From contig NZ_VCNG01000018.1 of NCBI RefSeq assembly GCF_006227205.1, positions 62,001-126,000 on the forward strand: a stretch of DNA of 64,000 bases, given 5' to 3'. Shown piece by piece: positions 1-6,472 of this stretch. Numbering within the stretch: position 1 is the first letter of the stretch; each line of letters starts with the position of its first letter. This DNA comes from Pseudomonas sp. ICMP22404 (GTDB lineage Bacteria > Pseudomonadota > Gammaproteobacteria > Pseudomonadales > Pseudomonadaceae). The notes beneath the pieces were generated by a model. That model did not search any database and had not been told where the DNA came from. It was given only the letters and a program-made list of their open reading frames with translations. A program made the position numbers and the translations under genes.

Positions 1-353
1 AGCTGGTGACGCGCATGGAAACCTGCCTGATCGAGCTGCTGGCCAGCTATGGTGTCACGGCGCAGGCCAAGCCGGATGCGCCGGGGGTCTACGTCGACGG
101 GGCGAAAATCGCCTCCCTGGGCCTGCGGATCCGCCACGGTTGTTCGTTTCACGGCCTGGCGTTGAACGTGGACATGGACCTTTCGCCGTTTCGACGGATT
201 AATCCCTGTGGTTACGCGGGGCTGGCGATGACCCAGCTGCGCGATCACACAGGATCGATTGAATTTGCCGAGGTAAGTGCCCGGCTGCGCGCGCAGCTCG
301 TCAAACACCTCGACTATGCTGAGCAGACGACCCTCACGGGCGGAATCGACTGA
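1..353 (+). CDS. lipB: Octanoyltransferase LipB, C-terminal part (cut by window edge)
   Basis: LipB moves the octanoyl group from acyl carrier protein to the lipoyl domains of 2-oxoacid dehydrogenases and the glycine cleavage system, the step before sulfur insertion by LipA. The visible 117 or so codons carry the family's GAKIASLGLRIR block, with the catalytic lysine in GAKIA, then the G(C/A)SFHGLALN and NPCGYAGL segments. The reading frame is open at base 3, so the true start lies upstream of the window. The stop at 351-353 is two bases before the lipA start, so the two genes are very likely co-transcribed. Confidence 0.96.
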   Translation, partial: LVTRMETCLIELLASYGVTAQAKPDAPGVYVDGAKIASLGLRIRHGCSFHGLALNVDMDLSPFRRINPCGYAGLAMTQLRDHTGSIEFAEVSARLRAQLVKHLDYAEQTTLTGGID

Positions 354-354
354 T

Positions 355-1377
355 ATGACTACTGATGCAGTGCAAACCATGATCCCGACGCAGGACGTTA
401 CCGAGCGTCCGGCCCCACGTGCCAAGGTTGAGGCGGGCGTCAAGCTGCGCGGCGCCGAGAAGGTTGCGCGCATCCCGGTCAAGATCATCCCGACCACCGA
501 ATTGCCGAAGAAGCCGGACTGGATCCGCGTGCGCATTCCGGTGTCCCCGGAAGTCGACCGTATCAAGGCCCTGCTGCGCAAGCACAAGCTGCACAGCGTC
601 TGCGAGGAAGCTTCCTGCCCGAACCTGGGCGAGTGCTTCTCCGGCGGCACCGCGACCTTCATGATCATGGGTGACATCTGCACCCGTCGCTGCCCGTTCT
701 GCGACGTCGGCCACGGCCGTCCGAAACCACTGGACGTCAATGAGCCGGAGAGCCTGGCCATCGCCATTGCCGATCTTAAGCTCAAGTATGTGGTCATCAC
801 CTCGGTGGACCGCGACGACCTGCGTGACGGCGGTGCCCAGCACTTTGCCGATTGCATCCGTGAAATCCGCAAGCTGTCGCCGAACGTGCAGCTCGAGACG
901 CTGGTGCCGGACTATCGCGGTCGCATGGACATCGCCCTGGAAATCACCGCCGCCGAGCCGCCGGATGTGTTCAACCACAACCTGGAAACCGTGCCGCGCC
1001 TGTACAAGGCTGCGCGTCCGGGTTCGGACTACCAGTGGTCGTTGACCTTGCTGCAGCGCTTCAAGCAGATGATGCCGCACATTCCGACCAAGTCTGGCTT
1101 GATGCTGGGCCTGGGCGAGACCGACGAGGAAGTTATCGAGGTCATGAAGCGCATGCGTGAACATGACATCGATATGCTGACCCTGGGTCAGTATCTGCAA
1201 CCTTCGCGTAGTCACTTGCCGGTGCAGCGGTTCGTGCATCCGGATACCTTTGCCTGGTTTGCCGAGGAAGGGTACAAGATGGGCTTCAAGAACGTGGCTT
1301 CGGGGCCGTTGGTACGGTCTTCGTATCATGCTGATGAGCAGGCTAAGTTGGTCAAGGCGGAGTTGTTGGGGGGCTGA
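355..1377 (+). CDS. lipA: Lipoyl synthase LipA
   Basis: LipA is a radical-SAM enzyme that inserts two sulfurs into protein-bound octanoyl groups. The 340-residue product has both expected cysteine sets: the N-terminal CX4CX5C auxiliary-cluster motif (CEEASCPNLGEC) and the radical-SAM CX3CX2C motif (CTRRCPFC). The C-terminal GPLVRSSYHA segment is also typical. The ATG at 355 is chosen because it directly follows the lipB stop and gives a normal family length; the frame is open further upstream, but that would overlap lipB. Together with lipB it forms the lipoate assembly operon. Confidence 0.98.
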   Translation: MTTDAVQTMIPTQDVTERPAPRAKVEAGVKLRGAEKVARIPVKIIPTTELPKKPDWIRVRIPVSPEVDRIKALLRKHKLHSVCEEASCPNLGECFSGGTATFMIMGDICTRRCPFCDVGHGRPKPLDVNEPESLAIAIADLKLKYVVITSVDRDDLRDGGAQHFADCIREIRKLSPNVQLETLVPDYRGRMDIALEITAAEPPDVFNHNLETVPRLYKAARPGSDYQWSLTLLQRFKQMMPHIPTKSGLMLGLGETDEEVIEVMKRMREHDIDMLTLGQYLQPSRSHLPVQRFVHPDTFAWFAEEGYKMGFKNVASGPLVRSSYHADEQAKLVKAELLGG

Positions 1378-1389
1378 TCGTAGGGGGGT

Positions 1390-1692
1390 ATATCCGTTGC
1401 TGCGGTAACGGCCACTTAGGGTTCCGCCCTTACGGCGGCTTACTTTTTTTCAAACGCCAAAAAAAGTAAGCAAAAAAGGCTTGGCCCCACCACTCGGTGC
1501 CTCGCCTAGGCTCGGCATGCCCTCACTCCGGCATTGCTCCATGGGCCCGCCGCGAAGGGCCATCCATGGCCCCGCGCGGCTAACCCGGCATCCATGCCGG
1601 GTTACCCACTACGCGATGCCTGCGTTCGGCCAGCGTGGTTAACGGGGCCTGAAGATCAAAAGCAAAGCAAAGCAAAAGCAAAAGCAAAGTGG
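1390..1692. repeat. Long intergenic repeat-like element with two perfect inverted repeats
   Basis: No gene is supported between lipA (ends 1377) and the carboxypeptidase (starts 1823). The stretch contains a 12-bp perfect inverted repeat (arms 1439-1450 and 1459-1470, with T- and A-tracts), an 11-bp perfect inverted repeat (arms 1581-1591 and 1594-1604, loop CC), and a purine-rich micro-repeat of AAAGC/AAAAGC units at about 1651-1690. From memory, near-identical blocks occur in many copies between genes in P. fluorescens-group genomes. I could not search for copies. Confidence 0.6.
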
Positions 1693-1730
1693 TTCAGCTG
1701 ATCTGTCTTTGAAGCGTACGTGCTCCCCCT

Positions 1731-1757
1731 GTGGGAGCGAGCCTGCTCGCGATAGCG
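1731..1757 (+). repeat. Single REP element
   Basis: This is one copy of the GTGGGAGCGAGCCTGCTCGCGA-type REP palindrome. It lies alone, with no inverted partner nearby, between the long repeat and the carboxypeptidase gene. Other copies recur throughout the window and always between genes. Confidence 0.85.
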
Positions 1758-1822
1758 GTGACTCAGTTTGCATGAAGCAACGGATCTGCAAACCAATCTG
1801 ACCCCCACAGGGAACCCCACGA

Positions 1823-2773
1823 ATGCCCCTTCACCCCACCCAAACCCTGTGTCCCCACCAACCTGTCCCAGCGTTGCCATCCGAAGGGCTGATCGGTGTG
1901 ATCGCACCCGCCGGTCCCGCCCCGCTGGACACGGATAAGGCGGTGCAATGGATGCGCGCCCGTGGTCATGAGCTGCGGATATTCCCGGGTGTCTATGAGA
2001 AGGACGGTTACCTGGCCGGCAGTGACGATATGCGACTCAACGATCTGCACGGGGCCTTCGCCGACCCGGAGGTCAACGCCATCATTTGCCTGCGCGGCGG
2101 CTATGGTACGCCACGTCTGCTGGACCGCGTCGACTTCGAACTCTTGCGGCGCAACGCCAAGCCTTTCGTCGGCTACAGCGATATCACCGCGCTGCACCTG
2201 GCTATCAGCCGTTACGCGGGGTTCGTCACCTTCCACGGGCCGCTGCTCAATGCCGATCTCCTGGGGGACAAGGAACCGCCTACGGTTACCTCGTTTTTCA
2301 GTCTGCTGCGTGGGCAATTGAAGGCGGGCAGTGTACTGAGCCATCCCGAGGCTTATCCACTGACCGCGGTTGAGCCTGGCGTCGCCCAGGGGCGCCTGTT
2401 GGGGGGCAATCTGTCGATCATTGCGGCGACCATGGGCACGCCTTATCAGATCGACGCCGAAGGGGTGATCCTGTTCATCGAGGACGTCAACGAACCGCTG
2501 TATCGGATCGACCGATTGCTGACGCAGCTCCGGTTGGCCGGCACGTTGCAGAAGTTGCGTGGGGTGCTGGTGGGCGACGTGGCCGGGGTGGATGGCGAGG
2601 CGTTGAACCGGTTGCTCAAGCAGACCTTCGGGCCGTTGCGGATACCGGTGCTGTCCGGCTGGCGCAGTGGCCATTGCGATCCGAACCTGACCTTGCCCCT
2701 GGGGGCGTTGGTGAGGCTGGATGCGGGGGAGAAGAGGTTGGTGTTGGAGCAGGATGTGGTGGTGGGGCGGTAG
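1823..2773 (+). CDS. ldcA: Muramoyltetrapeptide L,D-carboxypeptidase, LdcA (S66 family)
   Basis: The enzyme removes the terminal D-Ala from muropeptide tetrapeptides in the cytoplasm during peptidoglycan recycling. The 316-residue product lacks a signal peptide, which fits a cytoplasmic enzyme. It has the S66 landmarks: an APAGP start, the LRGGYGTPRLLD segment, the nucleophile serine in GYSDITALH (about residue 119), a Glu in LFIEDVNEP and a His in RSGHCDPN, together the Ser-Glu-His triad. Related S66 proteins such as MccF resist microcin C, but the recycling role is the usual one in Pseudomonas. It is monocistronic, flanked by REP elements. Confidence 0.93.
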   Translation: MPLHPTQTLCPHQPVPALPSEGLIGVIAPAGPAPLDTDKAVQWMRARGHELRIFPGVYEKDGYLAGSDDMRLNDLHGAFADPEVNAIICLRGGYGTPRLLDRVDFELLRRNAKPFVGYSDITALHLAISRYAGFVTFHGPLLNADLLGDKEPPTVTSFFSLLRGQLKAGSVLSHPEAYPLTAVEPGVAQGRLLGGNLSIIAATMGTPYQIDAEGVILFIEDVNEPLYRIDRLLTQLRLAGTLQKLRGVLVGDVAGVDGEALNRLLKQTFGPLRIPVLSGWRSGHCDPNLTLPLGALVRLDAGEKRLVLEQDVVVGR

Positions 2774-2796
2774 TTCGGCGTTGATTGGAGGTCAGT

Positions 2797-2862
2797 CTTC
2801 GCGAGCAGGCTCGCTCCCACATTGAAATGCAATTCCCTGTGGGAGCGAGCCTGCTCGCGAAG
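2797..2862. repeat. REP pair in inverted orientation
   Basis: Two REP palindromes face each other about 20 bp apart. They sit between the convergent ldcA and transglycosylase genes, where the paired structure could work as a bidirectional transcription stop. Confidence 0.87.
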
Positions 2863-2883
2863 CGCCAGCCGCCATACGGCGAC

Positions 2884-4206
2884 TCAACGCTTGCGCAGGT
2901 TCTCCAGCAACTGGTGCGTCGGATACCCATCCGCCGGCCAACCGAGCGCCTGCTGGGCGCTGCGAATCGCTTTGCGGGTGTTGGCACCGATGATGCCGTC
3001 GGGGTTGCCAGCATCGTATTGATGCTGAGCCAGCAATGTCTGCAGTTCGATGCGCTCGGTGCGGCTCAGCGGCAGGTCGTCCTTGGGCCACTGGCCATAG
3101 ACCAGCCCGCCACCCGCGAAGCGCTCCGACAACAGCCCAACCGCCAATGCGTAGGATGACGAGTTGTTGTACTTGAGGATGGCGCGGAAGTTGTCGAATA
3201 CCAGGAACGCCGGGCCTCGGTAGCCAGCCGGTAGCAGCAGCGCTGCCGGCAGTTGCCGATCACCCGGAGGAATCGGCATGCCGTCGTAGGTGGATACGCC
3301 CAGCCGCATCCATTCGGAGAACGGCTTACGAGTCGTGCCGTCGGCCAGGGAGTAGTCGAACCCTTCTTTGAGTTCTACCTCGAACCCCCACGGCTGACCG
3401 CGTTGCCAGCCTGAGCTTTGCAGGTAATGCGCGGTCGAGGCCAGGGCGTCGGTGGAGCTGCCCCAGATGTCGCGGCGGCCATCGCCGTCGAAGTCCACCG
3501 CATGGGTGTTGTACGTGGTGGGGATGAACTGGGTCTGGCCCATGGCGCCAGCCCAGGAACCGAGCATTTTTTCCGGGGCGATATCACCCTGTTGCAGGAT
3601 TTGCAGCGCGGCGATCAGCTGTGCCTGGGCGAAGCCTGGGCGTCGGCCTTCATAGGCCAGGGTCGCCAGGGAGTTGATGACGGACTTGGTGCCCTGGAAT
3701 TGGCCGAAGTTGCTCTCCATGCCCCACACGGCCACCAGCGCCTCGCGATCAACACCGTAGCGCTGCTCGATGCTTTGCAGGATCTGGGCGTTCTGTTGAA
3801 TCAGCGTCTTGCCTTTGTTGACCCGAAGCGGCGATAGCGCGCCATCGAGGTATTCCCACACGGGGCGGGTGAATTCCGGCTGGCTGCGATCGGCCTTGAT
3901 CACACTCATGTCGGGGCTCACGCCGATAAAGGCGCGATCGAACAGGTCGGCGCGGATCCCGGCGGCCAGTGCTTCCTTGCGGAAGCCGGCCTGCCATTCG
4001 GCGAAGGTCTGGGTCGGGACGAGGTCCAGGTTTTCACCGGTTGGCACCACCGGCGGGACCATGGCCGGGGCGGTCACGGCAGGAACGGTCTGGAGCGGTT
4101 GGGCATCGGCGGCGGTGGGTTTTTCTGCGCAGGCGACAAGCAGTGCGAAGCTTGTGGCGGCAATCAATTGGCGCAGTGGCCAGCGGCGGGTAAGGCAAAA
4201 GGGCAT
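2884..4206 (-). CDS. Lytic murein transglycosylase, MltB family lipoprotein with peptidoglycan-binding domain
   Basis: The 440-residue protein cleaves the MurNAc-GlcNAc glycan bond with formation of 1,6-anhydro-MurNAc. A basic N-terminus and hydrophobic stretch lead to a lipobox (LLVAC, Cys at about 26), so it should be an outer-membrane lipoprotein. The MltB-type domain has the catalytic Glu in GMESNFG, the GAMGQTQFIPTTY segment and a Ca-binding-like DFDGDGRRD loop. Residues 370-440 form a PG_binding_1 domain (YDAGNPDGIIGANTRKAI). This domain order matches Pseudomonas SltB/MltB-like enzymes; which paralogue it is cannot be settled here. Confidence 0.92.
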   Translation of the reverse strand: MPFCLTRRWPLRQLIAATSFALLVACAEKPTAADAQPLQTVPAVTAPAMVPPVVPTGENLDLVPTQTFAEWQAGFRKEALAAGIRADLFDRAFIGVSPDMSVIKADRSQPEFTRPVWEYLDGALSPLRVNKGKTLIQQNAQILQSIEQRYGVDREALVAVWGMESNFGQFQGTKSVINSLATLAYEGRRPGFAQAQLIAALQILQQGDIAPEKMLGSWAGAMGQTQFIPTTYNTHAVDFDGDGRRDIWGSSTDALASTAHYLQSSGWQRGQPWGFEVELKEGFDYSLADGTTRKPFSEWMRLGVSTYDGMPIPPGDRQLPAALLLPAGYRGPAFLVFDNFRAILKYNNSSSYALAVGLLSERFAGGGLVYGQWPKDDLPLSRTERIELQTLLAQHQYDAGNPDGIIGANTRKAIRSAQQALGWPADGYPTHQLLENLRKR

Positions 4207-4278
4207 GCAGGGGTCCAGAAATGCAAATCAGGTGCTGACCTTATCATGGGCAGGGTGCAAAGGGCTTGTCCGGATGTT

Positions 4279-4443
4279 TCAGGCCGCCATAAAGCAAGAA
4301 GCCTCCCAGTTGTCAGACTGGAAGGCTTCGCGGCGGTAGCTGCCTTTGCCCTTGGCGGGCCGTTCCTGGCGGCTGCGGAACAGGGGCTGGGCGATGATGG
4401 ACTTGGCCTTGTTGGGGCCATGCTTGGATGGCTTTTTGCTCAT
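4279..4443 (-). CDS. arfA: Alternative ribosome-rescue factor ArfA
   Basis: This 54-codon gene encodes a small basic protein starting MSKKPSKHGPNKAKS and ending SDNWEASCFMAA. In the ArfA family the N-terminal part, with a conserved KG/RR basic patch, enters the A site of a stalled ribosome and recruits release factor 2, as a backup for tmRNA. The last third of the coding region contains a strong hairpin (4298-4329), as in E. coli arfA, where cleavage or termination there yields a stop-less mRNA whose own translation product is tagged by tmRNA and so kept low. It lies between the transglycosylase and holA on the same strand. Confidence 0.93.
   Translation of the reverse strand: MSKKPSKHGPNKAKSIIAQPLFRSRQERPAKGKGSYRREAFQSDNWEASCFMAA
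4298..4329 (-). promoter_or_regulatory. Hairpin inside arfA coding sequence
   Basis: Outer arms GAAGCCT/AGGCTTC and inner arms CCAGT/ACTGG pair around a short loop, with a single C/A mismatch between them. The hairpin covers codons 39-49 of arfA. In enterobacteria the equivalent structure is an RNase III site and terminator that makes arfA expression depend on failure of tmRNA. That role here is inferred by analogy. Confidence 0.75.
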
Positions 4444-4554
4444 GCTTGGATCTCTCGTGGGTGGGTTTTGCGAGGATAATCATGGGGCAGCGTTGGGGGG
4501 CTGTCCAGTCCTTGCAGGCTGGAGGAAATGTGTGCGGAAGTTGCGGCCAGCGAG

Positions 4555-4679
4555 CTTTGTGGCGAGGGAGCTGTGGGAGCAAGGCTTGCCCGCGACAAAG
4601 CTGACGCGGTTTGTCCTTGAACCGAGGCGCCTGTGTCGCGAGCAAGCTGTGCTCCCACAGCAGCTCCCTCGCCACAAAG
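4555..4679. repeat. Nested inverted repeat built from two REP families
   Basis: The outer arms (4555-4573 and 4661-4679) are a perfect 19-bp inverted repeat containing the GTGGCGAGGG type. Just inside lie imperfect arms of the GTGGGAGCAAG type. The whole 125-bp unit between holA and arfA could fold into one long hairpin. No gene is seen in the roughly 250 bp around it. Confidence 0.82.
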
Positions 4680-4699
4680 GCATCTGGCAGAGCGATAGA

Positions 4700-5737
4700 T
4701 TATTCGGCGGGCAACGCCAGTCGCTGGCCGGCCATCAGCAGGGACAGGCGACTGAGGCTCATCCATGGCGATCCGGCAGCCTGGCCCTTGATCTGTGCGT
4801 CGATGCGCTGGGCCTCCAGCAGCAATTGCGCCCAGCGCGGCGCCGAGTAACGTTGCAGGGCCTTGCTCATCAGCGGCTTGCGTTTGTCCCACACTGGCGG
4901 ACGGGCCTGGCTGAAGGCTTTGTCCAGCGGTACGCCCTGGCTGTATTGCAATGACAGGTTCGCCAGCAGGCGCAGCTCCCGGGCCAGGGCCCAGAGGATC
5001 ACCGGCGGCTCGACGCCTTCGCCACGCAGGCCCTCAAGCATGCGCAGGGCATGGGCGGCTTCGCCGTTGAGGATCGCATCGGTCAACCCGAAGACGTCGA
5101 AACGCGCGCTGTCGGCCACGGCGGCCTGCACCGTTTCCACGGTGATCTGGCCGCCCTCGGCCATCAGCTTGAGCTTTTCGATTTCCTGGGCGGCAGCCAG
5201 CAGGTTGCCTTCGACCCGGGCGGCGATCAGCTCCACTGCATCCTGACTGGCCGACAGGCCGGCCTGGGACAGGCGCTGGCGGATCCAGCTTGGCAGTTGG
5301 CTGACGTCCACCGGCCAGATCTGCACGAACTGGGTTTGCGGGCCTTCGACCAGGGCTTTGCCCCATTTGGTCTTTTGCGCGCTGCCGTCGAGTTTCGGCA
5401 GGCTGATGAGCAACACCGTGTCCTCGGCCGGCCTCGAGCAGTACTCGATCAGCGCGGCAGCGCCCTTGTCACCGGGTTTGCCAGAAGGCAAGCGCAGTTC
5501 CAGCAGGCGCTTTTCGGCAAACAGCGACATGCTCGCCCCGGCCTGCAGCAACGTGCCCCAATCGAAATTGGCGTCGGCGGCGAACACCTGGCGTTCGTCA
5601 AAGCCTTGCTGGCGGGCGGCAGAGCGAATGGCGTCGGCGGCTTCCTGGCACAACAGCGGATCATCGCCGCTGATGACATAGACCGGCGCGAGGGCGCCTT
5701 GCAGGTGTTTGCCGAGTTGTGCGGGGGCGAGTTTCAT
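4700..5737 (-). CDS. holA: DNA polymerase III delta subunit HolA
   Basis: HolA is the clamp-loader delta subunit that opens the beta sliding clamp during replication. The 345-residue product begins MKLAPAQLGKHLQG and contains the N-terminal P-loop-like fold segment YVISGDDPLLCQEAADAIR, typical of Pseudomonas HolA. The start at 5737 is preferred to an in-frame ATG at 5749 because it gives the family's usual N-terminus; neither has a clear ribosome-binding site. It is the last gene of leuS-lptE-holA. A GGGGCG/CGCCCC inverted repeat (5753-5770) lies between lptE and holA. Confidence 0.95.
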   Translation of the reverse strand: MKLAPAQLGKHLQGALAPVYVISGDDPLLCQEAADAIRSAARQQGFDERQVFAADANFDWGTLLQAGASMSLFAEKRLLELRLPSGKPGDKGAAALIEYCSRPAEDTVLLISLPKLDGSAQKTKWGKALVEGPQTQFVQIWPVDVSQLPSWIRQRLSQAGLSASQDAVELIAARVEGNLLAAAQEIEKLKLMAEGGQITVETVQAAVADSARFDVFGLTDAILNGEAAHALRMLEGLRGEGVEPPVILWALARELRLLANLSLQYSQGVPLDKAFSQARPPVWDKRKPLMSKALQRYSAPRWAQLLLEAQRIDAQIKGQAAGSPWMSLSRLSLLMAGQRLALPAE

Positions 5738-5776
5738 AAGAGAAGGCATGCGGGGCGCCGGAGCGCCCCACGAAGC

Positions 5777-6382
5777 TTATTCAGCCGGGATTTGCATAGG
5801 CGACTGCTGCGGAGTTTCCGCTTCAGCCTTGCGTGCCGCTTCCAGTGCCTCGGCCTCAGCCTTGGCCTTGGCGTCGGCGGTCTGTTGCAACTGTTCCAGC
5901 TGGGGCAGGCTCAGCTGTTGCAGGCGCAGCATCATGCGCTGGACGAGGTCGCGGCGCATTTCTTCGCGTACCTCGGTCGACTCCTGGTCGGAACCGGTGA
6001 TGTTGTTGCCGTCATGCAGGTAGACCTTCTGCACCTGGAGCTTGTCTTCCAGCAGCAACAGGTTGTTCTGGCCGCGGATCTCATAGTTCAGCACGCTGTT
6101 CAGTTCATACTCGGCGGAACGACCGGCACCGGCGTAGCTCAGGCTGCGCTGGGTTTGTTGTTCACGGGTCAACACCAGCTTGTAGGGCGCACCGCTATAG
6201 ACTTTCACCCCGCTGTTTTCCAGCGTCGAACGCAGCATCTTCACCGTGGCCCCGTAGGCATCGCGTGCACTGAGGTCCAGTTCAGTGATGGCCAGCTCGG
6301 TGGTGCCGGTGCCGCGCAGCTGGAAGCCGCAGGCGCTCAGCAGAACCGTCAGGCACATGACCAGCAGATTACGTTTCATCAT
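5777..6382 (-). CDS. lptE: LPS-assembly lipoprotein LptE
   Basis: LptE sits in the outer membrane as a plug in the LptD barrel and helps insert lipopolysaccharide. The 201-residue protein starts with a lipoprotein signal ending in the lipobox LLSAC (Cys about 18), followed by GFQLRGTG, typical of the LptE/RlpB family. The C-terminal tail is Ala/Glu/Lys-rich, as in other Pseudomonas LptE. The start at 6382 is supported by a GGGGAG ribosome-binding site about seven bases upstream; a second ATG follows directly. The middle position of the leuS-lptE-holA operon is conserved in gamma-proteobacteria. Confidence 0.95.
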   Translation of the reverse strand: MMKRNLLVMCLTVLLSACGFQLRGTGTTELAITELDLSARDAYGATVKMLRSTLENSGVKVYSGAPYKLVLTREQQTQRSLSYAGAGRSAEYELNSVLNYEIRGQNNLLLLEDKLQVQKVYLHDGNNITGSDQESTEVREEMRRDLVQRMMLRLQQLSLPQLEQLQQTADAKAKAEAEALEAARKAEAETPQQSPMQIPAE

Positions 6383-6472
6383 CTTGTTGCTCCCCTTGAA
6401 ACCTATGGGCCGGCAATGCGGCCCCGGCAGGTCATATTCGGCGCCGGGTCCCTGACCCGGCGCCCGATCCAA

